The notes under the pieces were generated by a model. The model was not told the DNA's origin, ran no database searches, and saw only the letters and a list, made by a program, of their open reading frames with translations. A DNA stretch of 33,480 bases from Euryarchaeota archaeon TMED99 (GTDB lineage Archaea > Thermoplasmatota > Poseidoniia > Poseidoniales > Poseidoniaceae), in the NCBI GenBank assembly GCA_002170315.2, contig NHFA02000036.1, positions 13,042 to 46,521 of the forward strand, in the 5' to 3' direction. Shown one piece after another: positions 15,962-23,382 of this stretch (position 1 is its first letter; each line of letters begins with the position of its first letter). A program made the translations under genes and the position numbers.

Positions 15962-17730
15962 GAGTTGCTATCCTTGACCAAGAACGCTGTAAGCCAAACA
16001 GTAACGCCTTTAATTATCTGCAAAAGTATGCTGGTGCGTGTGGCAGTGAATGTATTCAGGCGACTGAAGAAGAATGTAAAATCTTAGAATCTGCATGCCC
16101 ACCTTGCCTTATTCGAGCGAAACTCTGTCCTGATGATGCGGTGAAAATCATCAATCTCCCAGAAGAACTTGATACCGATATGATTCACCGTTTTTCACTC
16201 AATGGTTTCCGTCTTTTCCGTCTCCCAGCACCAAGAAAACGCCAGGTAGTTGGAATACTTGGTCCGAACGGAATCGGTAAATCTACTGCCATCAAACTCC
16301 TTTCAGGTTCATTACGTCCAAACCTCGGTGATTGGGAAAGCACTCCACCTGATTGGGATGAGATTATCTCGATGTTCCCAAGAGGTGAGTTGCGAGATTA
16401 CCTTGGCTTGGTTTCCCAAGGTGAAGTGACTATTTCAACCAAACCTCAACACATTGACAAGTTACCGAAAGTGTTTGATGGTGAGGTGCGTGGACTTCTT
16501 TCACGCGTCGACGACCGAAATGAACTCGAAACTTTTGCCAGCGAACTAGGAATTACACACATCTTAGGTCGAAAACTTGGAGATTTATCGGGTGGTGAAT
16601 TACAGAGAGTCGCCATTTGTGCAACCTTGCTCAAAGAAGCAGATGTTTACTTCTTTGATGAACCTTCATCGTATCTTGATATTTATGAACGAATGAGGAT
16701 GGTTCTCATTCTTCAAGCGTTGGCTGAAAGAGGTAAGCGTGTTCTCGTGGTCGAACACGATTTGGCAATTCTTGATGTTCTTTGTGACTTGGTACACATC
16801 GTTTATGGAGATAAGGGCGGATATGGAATTTTCACTCCTTCTCGATCGACCCGTACAGCGGTGAATGCTTACCTCGATGGCTTCTTAGTCGAAGAAAATG
16901 TTCGTATTCGTGACAAGCCAATTCGTTTCTTGAAGCACTATGAACGGGTGAGTGAGCAAGGTAATGCCGTTCTGGAATGGGGTGATTTGGAAAAGAAACT
17001 CGGAGATTTCACCCTCACAACTGGCAAAGGTGCAGTTCATCGTTCAGAGGTTGTTGGCGTGGTTGGTCCTAACGCAACAGGTAAATCGACAATGATTAAA
17101 ATTCTCGCTGGAGAGATGGATTACGATGCTGGATGGGTATCTGATGGCGCCTCAATCTCATACAAACCTCAGCACATCACTGCAGATTTTGATGGAAGCG
17201 TTCAACTCTGGCTCGATACTGAAATTGGGCCGAAATGGCGTTCTGGTGAATTCAATGTCACAGTCATACGTGCACTTGGCGTCGATAAATTACTTCCAAA
17301 GAGAGTAAAGAAACTCTCCGGTGGTGAACGTCAAGCAGTTGCTCTAGCTATTTGTTTGGGTCGAGAAGCCGATTTGTATCTTTTTGATGAACCGTCTGCT
17401 CATTTGGATGCAAATGCTCGAATGGTTGCTGCTAAAGCTATCCGTAAAACGATGGAAATTAATGAGAAGTCCGCATTTGTAATTGATCACGATGTCTATT
17501 TTATCGATATTGTGAGTGACTCTTTACTTGTGTTTGAGGGCGAAGGTGCAGTTCATGGTTCTGCCAAAGGCCCATTCCGTCTTCGTGAAGGAATGAACCG
17601 CTTCCTTCAAAGTGTCAATATTACATTTCGGCGAGATCATGATTCAAAGCGCCCTCGAATCAATAAACCCGAGAGCCGTAAAGACAGAGAACAGAGGTCA
17701 GATGGTGACTTCTATTCATTCGAAAATTGA
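15958..17730 (+). CDS. abcE1: ribosome recycling ATPase ABCE1 (Rli1) with an atypical Fe-S cysteine pattern
   Basis: ABCE1 splits ribosomes into subunits after termination. Two ABC cassettes are intact. The first has G-P-N-G-I-G-K-S-T (102-110), L-S-G-G-E-L-Q (210-216) and Y-F-F-D-E-P-S-S-Y-L-D. The second has G-P-N-A-T-G-K-S-T (370-378), L-S-G-G-E-R-Q (453-459) and Y-L-F-D-E-P-S-A-H-L-D. The N-terminal Fe-S domain is unusual. The family normally has C-x4-C-x3-C-x3-C-P, then C-x2-C-x2-C-x3-C-P. Here the cysteines are at 11, 28, 32, 40, 47, 50 and 57, so the first group is spread out and the second lacks its third cysteine (Arg53). The ATG overlaps the small upstream ORF. The stop is 14 bases from the first nuclease gene, so they probably share a transcript. 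Confidence 0.93.
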   Translation: MRVAILDQERCKPNSNAFNYLQKYAGACGSECIQATEEECKILESACPPCLIRAKLCPDDAVKIINLPEELDTDMIHRFSLNGFRLFRLPAPRKRQVVGILGPNGIGKSTAIKLLSGSLRPNLGDWESTPPDWDEIISMFPRGELRDYLGLVSQGEVTISTKPQHIDKLPKVFDGEVRGLLSRVDDRNELETFASELGITHILGRKLGDLSGGELQRVAICATLLKEADVYFFDEPSSYLDIYERMRMVLILQALAERGKRVLVVEHDLAILDVLCDLVHIVYGDKGGYGIFTPSRSTRTAVNAYLDGFLVEENVRIRDKPIRFLKHYERVSEQGNAVLEWGDLEKKLGDFTLTTGKGAVHRSEVVGVVGPNATGKSTMIKILAGEMDYDAGWVSDGASISYKPQHITADFDGSVQLWLDTEIGPKWRSGEFNVTVIRALGVDKLLPKRVKKLSGGERQAVALAICLGREADLYLFDEPSAHLDANARMVAAKAIRKTMEINEKSAFVIDHDVYFIDIVSDSLLVFEGEGAVHGSAKGPFRLREGMNRFLQSVNITFRRDHDSKRPRINKPESRKDREQRSDGDFYSFEN

Positions 17731-17744
17731 GGTGTGATGAGAAA

Positions 17745-19511
17745 ATGCCAGTAGGAATGCCGCCACTTGGAGGTCCATTAGGACGTTCACGATCACGTAT
17801 TTCTGCCAGTGGACTCACCACTTTTCTTCGGTGCAAGCGGCAATGGTTTCTTGGCTCTAAAGTTGGAATTTCAGGACCCTTGAGACCTTCTCAAGTCATT
17901 GGTATTGTGCTTGAAGACGCTCTTTGTGGATTGATGATGCAGCGGCCTGAAAAAGAGTTTCAAACTTTTTCTGAATTGAAAGAATGGATGTTGAATTTGA
18001 TTCCAAAAGCGGCTCAAGAAGCTCTAGCGGCGGGAGAAGTTCTCTGGGATGAAGGTCTTTGGTATGCGCCTGAGACATCTTGGGATGATGTCGAAATTGA
18101 ATCGTTTGAGACTCGTCTTGAAAATGGCTTGATGTTATTGTTTGAAGAGGTTGAGGCCTGCTATGAAGCGAATGGAGGTCCTTATTTGGATTTGATGAGG
18201 GCAAATGAATCCCCCTTTGAAGTTCCATCACCTGCTTGGGGCGATGAACCTCGTTTCCCCGTACCCGACAAAGTTCGTAATCATGAATTACGTTCTTGGG
18301 CGATTCCAGAACAAGCGATGATTTGGAAAAAATCAGGAACTCCTGTTTCATGGAACGAGGCTCTTGAAATCGCCCGACCTTGGACCAAAGACCCTCGAGT
18401 ACATCAACCTCAACGATTGTTTCATCCTGAGCGATGGGCTGCAGGAGAACTGGACTTGGTGCTACGATGGGATGGTCGAATTCGAATTGTCGATATCAAA
18501 TCCGGTGACCCGAGTTCTCGGTTTGCTGAATCGCTCCAGCACCAACTTCGATTCTATGCATGGCTTTGGCATGAGACGCATGAGGGTGAATGCATCGACG
18601 GATTAGAAGGATGGTACCTCAACGGTCCTCATCGTGTTCTGTATGATGCACCTCGTCCAGATGAATATGGAGAAATGACGAATGAATTTTTCCAAGTTAA
18701 TTCTGAAATGCAAAGCATGGGGTCAGGTCCTGCGGCTATGCCGGTTCTACCCGAAGATGCGTGTGATGGGAGTGCAGCAGGATGCCATTGGTGCAGCCTT
18801 GCTCGCGATGAGGATGGGCAGTGGTTTGGAGATGAACTCCTTTCAAACATCACTCCAAGTCGCGAAATTTCTCTAACGGTCCCAAGTGAACCCTTGTCAA
18901 ATATACCTGTTCGAGTGAGTGTTCAAGGGAAGTTTACCGGTGCATGGGGCCCGTTGCCAAATCATTTCGGTGAGCCGGTTCTTGGCGCAATGTTGGTTGC
19001 CGGTGGTGTTCAAATTACCGTCGAAGAGAGTGAGCCTGGAAGTTATCCACTTCTTCATGATCAAGAAAATGGAGAACTGGTGATACTTGACGCTCTCCCT
19101 GGCGTATGGCGGGGTGCTCCTCGATTGTATGTGGATTCAAGAACACGTATCGTGCCAATTGCACAAGCGAATAAAGAATTTGAGCAAACTGATACGCCGC
19201 TCTCTCAAAGAATGACGCGTATTGGTTTACTTCGCACCAGGGCGAATGTGGAAGGGATCGTTCTTAGCGTTCGAAAGCGTTCAGGAGTGCGATTGGATGC
19301 CAAACCTTGGACCATGTTAAACGTCCATCTTTGGGATGGGCATTCGGTGGTTGAAGTTGCTTCGTTCGGCTCGAGTATCACTGGACAAATGGAATCATTA
19401 CGGCCGGGTCAAACGCTGAAGTTACTGGCCGCTGAAATAGGTTGGAGAGCAGGACTGCCCCAACTTCGAATCGATACGAGAAAAACACGTCTGCAAATCA
19501 AAGATTCGTAA
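17745..19511 (+). CDS. Fe-S PD-(D/E)XK nuclease with C-terminal OB-like domains, paralogue 1
   Basis: The 588-residue protein has a RecB/Cas4-like nuclease core. It shows S-A-S-G-L-T-T-F-L-R-C-K-R-Q-W-F with Cys30, H-P-E-R-W near 227, G-E-L-D-L-V (Asp237), I-V-D-I-K-S-G (Asp250, Lys252) and H-Q-L-R-F-Y-A (Gln267). These are the metal-binding and catalytic positions of that superfamily. Cysteines 340, 347 and 350 (C-x6-C-x2-C) could bind a 4Fe-4S cluster together with Cys30, but the family norm is C-x2-C-x5-C. Two OB-like beta regions follow, at about 390-475 and 495-588. The ATG at 17745 matches the paralogue's N-terminus. The gene follows ABCE1 closely. A role in DNA end processing or repair is inferred; no helicase domain is present. 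Confidence 0.82.
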   Translation: MPVGMPPLGGPLGRSRSRISASGLTTFLRCKRQWFLGSKVGISGPLRPSQVIGIVLEDALCGLMMQRPEKEFQTFSELKEWMLNLIPKAAQEALAAGEVLWDEGLWYAPETSWDDVEIESFETRLENGLMLLFEEVEACYEANGGPYLDLMRANESPFEVPSPAWGDEPRFPVPDKVRNHELRSWAIPEQAMIWKKSGTPVSWNEALEIARPWTKDPRVHQPQRLFHPERWAAGELDLVLRWDGRIRIVDIKSGDPSSRFAESLQHQLRFYAWLWHETHEGECIDGLEGWYLNGPHRVLYDAPRPDEYGEMTNEFFQVNSEMQSMGSGPAAMPVLPEDACDGSAAGCHWCSLARDEDGQWFGDELLSNITPSREISLTVPSEPLSNIPVRVSVQGKFTGAWGPLPNHFGEPVLGAMLVAGGVQITVEESEPGSYPLLHDQENGELVILDALPGVWRGAPRLYVDSRTRIVPIAQANKEFEQTDTPLSQRMTRIGLLRTRANVEGIVLSVRKRSGVRLDAKPWTMLNVHLWDGHSVVEVASFGSSITGQMESLRPGQTLKLLAAEIGWRAGLPQLRIDTRKTRLQIKDS

Positions 19512-19554
19512 TTTGAGAGCAGGGTTCAAGAACATTCGGCAATATCTCGCTGAT

Positions 19555-21381
19555 ATGCCGGTAAGACTCGCAACTCCTTCTGAAGATTCTGTCGGGCCAT
19601 ATAATCGACTTTCAGCAAGTCAGGTGAACACCTACCGTTCTTGTCCTCGTCTATGGTTTTATGAGAAAGTCCGGCGTTTTAAAATGCCACAAATACCGGT
19701 CTTATTTGTTGGCAGAGCGGTCGAAGAAGCAGTTTGTCGAATGCTTATGGAGTCGCCAGCCCTTCTGGTTGCCAATGCTTCATCAGACACGCTTTCAGCA
19801 ATACCTCTTGATGACAGTGGGATTCCAAGCCGCTCGAGCCTTGAGCCATGGCCAGCAGAGCGTTTACTCGCTCTCCCAGAAAACATGTGGCCTACAGATG
19901 TGGAGAGTTTACGTCATTGGGGTATTGGTCGATTGAAAAAGCATCTCCATCTCGCACTTAATGCCATGAAAGCTGAATGGGAAAAGGATGAACGTAAAGC
20001 AGGCCAATGGAGTTCTGTCGACCCCGATTACTGTCTTCAGATGTGTGTAAATGCATTGGATTTCCACTTGAAAGAAGTACAACGCTGCCTTGAGCAGAAT
20101 GGCGGGCCGAATCTCAAAGAATGGAGACGAGGCAAGCGTCCTGACTGGCCTTCACCCGATGCTCGTCGCTATACTCTTTCCAACAATCATCCTCTTTCAC
20201 AGAATGGAGAAGTTTCATTGGTCGAGGCTTGGGAAATTGCTCGACCTTGGTTTGTTGATCCAAATGCTGCCAAGTTTGCAATGAATGCAGTTCACCCAGA
20301 ACATTGGTTCCAAGGTGAGTATGATTTAGTCTATCGTTGGGATGGACGTATCAATATTGTTGATCTGAAAGCCAGCGTTGGAAAAGGTGACCGTTCGGGT
20401 AACTATGTTCAACAACTTCGCATGTATGCAATGCTTTGGTGGATTACACATGAAAAGAAAGAAATTGTGGATGCTCTCGAAATTTGGTATCTTGGTGCGA
20501 ATTCCATCAAATCAATCCCCTGTCCTACCGTTGAAGATATGACGGAAATGGAATCGGAACTTGAATCGTTATGGCACGAACTTCGAGAAACGACACCATC
20601 GATAGAAGAATGCCCGCCATCGCCCGCTCCAGTCCGAGGCTATGAGGCAGGTGGAGTCGCTATAGAACCGCCGAATGAGTCGAGATGTGAGCGCTGTGAT
20701 TGGAAACAAATTTGCCCAGGTGGAGAAGGAGATGACATCCTTCCTGAAGGGGGTTCAGTTCAATTACCGGGGAGTTCAACTTCATTTGATCTTACACCGA
20801 TAGGCGACCTCGACCCTCGAATGACGTTGATTGGTGAAGTATTCAGCGTGCTGAATGCGAGAGAAGGCCGGCGCCCTCAGATTACCATTTCTCAAGGTAA
20901 TGCGTTTGCCAAAGTTATACTGTTGGTTGACAATCACCAAGACGGACAGCCTTCTTGGCCAGAATCCATATCGAAAGGAGATATGGTCCGGCTCGATAAC
21001 GTCATTCCAAGTGCAAATTGGAAAGGAGAGATTGAACTTAAAGTCGACCCGCATGCGTGTATTGTTCCTGCTTCGGATGGTGAAATTGCATCCGATTTAA
21101 TGGAGTTCCGCGCTCGTTGGAACGTCTCAGGTCGCCTCATTTATCGGTTTGAAAAGAGAGGTGTTGGTCGGAACGGCAAAGAATGGCATCGGAAGGGTGC
21201 AATGATTCAAGATGCAAGTGGTGCAATGAAGGTTGACGGATGGGCAAATGATTGGGGCCCTCAGTATGACTTAGCAGAAATTGGTGATACCGTTGTTGTT
21301 GCCAACATTGGCTTGGATGCTTGGGCAGTTGAGGTTCGTGGAAGCGTTTCTCGAAATACGAAGTTCCACATTTTGAAGTGA
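19555..21381 (+). CDS. Fe-S PD-(D/E)XK nuclease with C-terminal OB-like domains, paralogue 2
   Basis: The 608-residue protein is a paralogue of the preceding gene. From the ATG at 19555 both begin M-P-V and both reach the motif L/I-S-A-S...C at residue 30. Shared blocks are E-I-A-R-P-W, H-P-E-x-W (His247), G-E-Y-D-L-V (Asp257), I-V-D-L-K (Asp270, Lys272) and Q-L-R-M-Y-A (Gln287). Cysteines 378, 381 and 387 form the usual C-x2-C-x5-C, completing a four-cysteine Fe-S site with Cys30, as in Cas4, AddB and Dna2. The C-terminus has two OB-like stretches (about 420-510 and 520-608). A TTG at 19513 would add 14 residues not matched in the paralogue. The 43-base gap suggests one operon. Substrate is unknown; heterodimer formation is a guess. 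Confidence 0.83.
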   Translation: MPVRLATPSEDSVGPYNRLSASQVNTYRSCPRLWFYEKVRRFKMPQIPVLFVGRAVEEAVCRMLMESPALLVANASSDTLSAIPLDDSGIPSRSSLEPWPAERLLALPENMWPTDVESLRHWGIGRLKKHLHLALNAMKAEWEKDERKAGQWSSVDPDYCLQMCVNALDFHLKEVQRCLEQNGGPNLKEWRRGKRPDWPSPDARRYTLSNNHPLSQNGEVSLVEAWEIARPWFVDPNAAKFAMNAVHPEHWFQGEYDLVYRWDGRINIVDLKASVGKGDRSGNYVQQLRMYAMLWWITHEKKEIVDALEIWYLGANSIKSIPCPTVEDMTEMESELESLWHELRETTPSIEECPPSPAPVRGYEAGGVAIEPPNESRCERCDWKQICPGGEGDDILPEGGSVQLPGSSTSFDLTPIGDLDPRMTLIGEVFSVLNAREGRRPQITISQGNAFAKVILLVDNHQDGQPSWPESISKGDMVRLDNVIPSANWKGEIELKVDPHACIVPASDGEIASDLMEFRARWNVSGRLIYRFEKRGVGRNGKEWHRKGAMIQDASGAMKVDGWANDWGPQYDLAEIGDTVVVANIGLDAWAVEVRGSVSRNTKFHILK

Positions 21382-21392
21382 ATTCATCAGGA

Positions 21393-21593
21393 TTAACCGC
21401 CTGAAGATATTGTGGTCACCAAGAGTTCGACGGGTTGAGAAAGAACAGTAGCATGGGGTAAAATCACGCCATCATGGCTCACGATGACCATCGAAGGTGG
21501 AATTTCAGCCTTTGTGAGAGCTTGTCGAACAGTCACTCCACTTTCGAGGTCTATCTTGACATCATAGTCTCGTCCTTTGAGGTGTATCTCCAT
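21393..21593 (-). CDS. ubiquitin-like sulfur carrier protein (MoaD/ThiS/SAMP type)
   Basis: The 66-residue protein begins MEIHLKGRDYDV and ends S-S-G-G. It has the short beta-grasp pattern of ThiS/MoaD/Urm1: a central helix (V-R-Q-A-L-T-K-A), a turn with I-P, a V-I-V-x-x-D-G-V strand, and a last strand leading to the di-glycine tail. In this family the C-terminal glycine is activated by an E1-like enzyme, then thiolated for molybdopterin, thiamine or tRNA sulfur transfer, or conjugated to proteins. No E1 gene is in the window. The ATG at 21593 was chosen because the longer frame to 21716 runs through the tRNA gene. moaA is in the window but distant, so MoaD, ThiS and SAMP roles cannot be separated. 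Confidence 0.8.
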   Translation of the reverse strand: MEIHLKGRDYDVKIDLESGVTVRQALTKAEIPPSMVIVSHDGVILPHATVLSQPVELLVTTISSGG

Positions 21594-21648
21594 ACTACTC
21601 CGTATCAACACCATGCTTATGACGGTGGCGCTAAACCGAACACTTGCG

Positions 21649-21731
21649 GCCGAGATCGCATAGCCCGGTATTGCGGTGGATTCGAAATCCACTGTCCTTG
21701 TGACGCGGGAGTTCAAATCTCTCTCTCGGCG
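21649..21731 (+). tRNA. tRNA-Ser(CGA)
   Basis: The 83 bases fold as a class II tRNA. The acceptor arm GCCGAGA pairs perfectly with TCTCGGC, followed by discriminator G. A D arm (GCA with TGC) and a perfect anticodon stem GTGGA/TCCAC follow. The anticodon loop TTCGAAA gives anticodon CGA at 21683-21685. A long variable arm contains GTC/GAC, and the T arm is GGGAG, TTCAAAT, CTCTC. The long variable arm and CGA anticodon identify serine, reading UCG. No intron is visible. CC is encoded after the discriminator but not the final A, so the CCA end is probably completed enzymatically. It overlaps no gene; the sulfur carrier gene starts 55 bases away on the other strand. Confidence 0.96.
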
Positions 21732-21750
21732 CCTAACCCCAATCCAAGGC

Positions 21751-21756
21751 TTTTTT
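21751..21756 (+). terminator. oligo-T run downstream of tRNA-Ser
   Basis: Six consecutive T bases lie 20 bases after the tRNA. Archaeal RNA polymerase often stops at such runs, so this may be the tRNA terminator. It also sits about 30 bases before the TM2-protein ATG, where a TATA-like promoter element (TTTTTTATC) would be expected, so it could serve either or both purposes. Confidence 0.4.
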
Positions 21757-21786
21757 ATCGATTGGCATTATCATTGACCGATTGAC

Positions 21787-22254
21787 ATGGAGCCCACACC
21801 TGCGTCTGGCCCAAATGTCAAAGACAGCGTCGTCTCTGGTGATTTGCATACTGGCAATGTCATTCACAATCATTACCACATGCCCCAGCAACCACAGGCT
21901 GCCCCACAGCAGCCAACAGTTCAACCCATGGCTGCGAACCCCAACCCTCATTTTTATCAGCAGCAACCACAGTTTCAGCAGCCACAACCCACTCCTCAGC
22001 CTTCTTACACGAATTATTACCAGCAACACGGTTCGCGTTATCTTCAGAATACACAACAAAAGGATGTTCTCATCACGTACATTCTCTGGTTTTTACTCGG
22101 GCCATTGGGTGGTCATAGGTTTTACCTTAACCAAATTGGAATGGGGATTTTCTACTTCTTGACGTTCGGCGGGTGTGGATTATTGTGGCTTATCGACATC
22201 GCTCTGATTCCCGATTTGGTCAACCGTGCAAACCGTGTTCACATTCGGAATTAG
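21787..22254 (+). CDS. TM2-domain membrane protein with a glutamine/proline-rich N-terminus
   Basis: Residues 1-90 are low-complexity, rich in Q, P and N, and start with a V-S-G-D-L-H-T-G-N-V-I-H-N-H-Y-H segment. Residues 92-155 are a TM2 domain: a helix with L-L-G-P-L-G-G-H-R-F-Y-L, a glycine turn, and a second helix F-L-T-F-G-G-C-G-L-L-W-L-I-D. TM2 proteins are small two-helix membrane proteins of uncertain function. The histidine-rich segment just before the flexible stretch might bind metal, but this is inference. The ATG at 21787 probably belongs to a leaderless or short-leader transcript. It converges with the PAC2 gene; the stops are three bases apart. Confidence 0.85.
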   Translation: MEPTPASGPNVKDSVVSGDLHTGNVIHNHYHMPQQPQAAPQQPTVQPMAANPNPHFYQQQPQFQQPQPTPQPSYTNYYQQHGSRYLQNTQQKDVLITYILWFLLGPLGGHRFYLNQIGMGIFYFLTFGGCGLLWLIDIALIPDLVNRANRVHIRN

Positions 22255-22257
22255 TTT

Positions 22258-23013
22258 TCACATGTAAAAGGCATCGGGTGACTCGGTTAATTCTCCAACG
22301 AGGTCATCGACTTTACCTGGCGCTAATGCAGAGAGCTTTTCAGTTAACTTCGACTGAATGTCACTTGGTAAAGCGATACCAAGTTCAAACCATCCATCTA
22401 AACTCTCCAGTAATCTTTGGGATACAAACACATCTCCGCTTGAACCTACAGTGGTTGCAATTGCACAAGCGCTTTGGATGTTGAACAGAGGTCCATTGGA
22501 AGCGATCAATGCTGCAAGTCCGATTGCTCCAGATTTCGGCTCATCACGTCGAACATCAACGCCTGCTGCTTCTAAATCAATCCGATGTGCTGCACTTGAA
22601 GCGACGACAAAGACTTCTTTTCGAGTTGGAGCATCCATCAATCCAGCAAGAACGTAGAGCGAAGAGACGCCTTGGCTTTCTAGCCATTGAAGAATTTCTC
22701 TCGCCATCATCCCCTGATGTTCAGGTTCCAAAGGCTGTGAAGTTCCTGTGAGGCAAATAACCCTCTTTCCAGTAACAGATTCTATAGAGGAAAGAGTGAG
22801 GTGCGGTGGTGCGAGCAAGCCATCTTCGTCAAGGGTTGCAAGAGGAGGTAATGCTGTGTGATGTAAACGAGCCACTTCGTTACAAAGATGAGATGAATTG
22901 ATGCCTTCAATGGCAACCTTGCCCACGTTTCCGACCCCTGGGAGTGCAAAGAACATGATGTCATGTTCACCGACTTGAGTATTCGACCCTCTCCATTCAA
23001 TGTGCAATCCCAT
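22258..23013 (-). CDS. PAC2 family protein (proteasome assembly chaperone-like)
   Basis: The 251-residue protein shows the PAC2 pattern: an early F-A-L-P-G-V-G-N-V-G-K-V-A segment, a central strand-helix with V-S-S-L-Y-V-L-A-G-L, and G-A-I-G-L-A-A-L-I-A-S-N-G-P-L. Family members are ATP-grasp-independent chaperone-like proteins related to eukaryotic proteasome assembly factors. The biochemical role of the archaeal members is less certain. It is the last gene of a leftward cluster L44e, S27e, aIF2-alpha, Nop10, PAC2, an order I know from other euryarchaea. The 88-base gap to Nop10 contains CTAAATCG close to the start, so it may have its own promoter. ATG 23013 is the family start. Confidence 0.85.
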   Translation of the reverse strand: MGLHIEWRGSNTQVGEHDIMFFALPGVGNVGKVAIEGINSSHLCNEVARLHHTALPPLATLDEDGLLAPPHLTLSSIESVTGKRVICLTGTSQPLEPEHQGMMAREILQWLESQGVSSLYVLAGLMDAPTRKEVFVVASSAAHRIDLEAAGVDVRRDEPKSGAIGLAALIASNGPLFNIQSACAIATTVGSSGDVFVSQRLLESLDGWFELGIALPSDIQSKLTEKLSALAPGKVDDLVGELTESPDAFYM

Positions 23014-23101
23014 AATGTTCCTATCGATTTAGGACGCGCTATAATGTTTCACATTCGAATCACGCTGAAAAGCGGAATTGTGAAGGCTCGAATGAAACGC
23101 A

Positions 23102-23344
23102 TCATTCTTCTTCAGAAGCATCGTGCGTGTTTTTCATTTCTTCCAAAGAGGGAAGTGTAGCAAGCCCACTGGCCCATTTTGCGTCAGTCACATTGTACAT
23201 TTTACGTCGAATCTCAGCACGATGGTCCTCAGGTGACCATTTGAGAGGTGCTGCTGCTTGTGCCTTGGATCCGCATGAAGGACATGTGGTCGCTAAAGTC
23301 CACGCTCCACATTCAAGACATTGCTGTAAAAGTTGTCGCGCCAT
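23102..23344 (-). CDS. nop10: H/ACA ribonucleoprotein subunit Nop10 (C-terminally extended)
   Basis: Nop10 is a small part of the H/ACA RNP that guides pseudouridylation of rRNA. The 80-residue product has the zinc ribbon C-L-E-C-G...C-P-S-C-G near residues 9-25 and the second-half motif W-S-P-E-D-H-R-A-E-I-R-R-K. This matches the family pattern of C-x2-C, then P-x-F-S-P-x-D-x-Y-x-x-Y-R. About 25 residues beyond the normal ~55-60 form an acidic tail ending in E-E-E. ATG 23344 was chosen because residues before it are not family-like. The gene lies 38 bases after aIF2-alpha in the translation cluster. Confidence 0.88.
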   Translation of the reverse strand: MARQLLQQCLECGAWTLATTCPSCGSKAQAAAPLKWSPEDHRAEIRRKMYNVTDAKWASGLATLPSLEEMKNTHDASEEE

Positions 23345-23382
23345 ACTACCACCGTTACGATTCAAGTTTATCAGTCGAGCCC

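Noticed and set aside
17745-21381. Cas4 and a CRISPR locus
   Set aside because: The nuclease motifs resemble Cas4, but no repeats or other cas genes are present and the proteins are three times longer with OB-like domains.
21597-21716. Longer start for the sulfur carrier
   Set aside because: The extension passes antisense through tRNA-Ser and has no ThiS/MoaD similarity.
21649-21756. Integration site at the tRNA gene
   Set aside because: No integrase or duplicated tRNA end is visible nearby.
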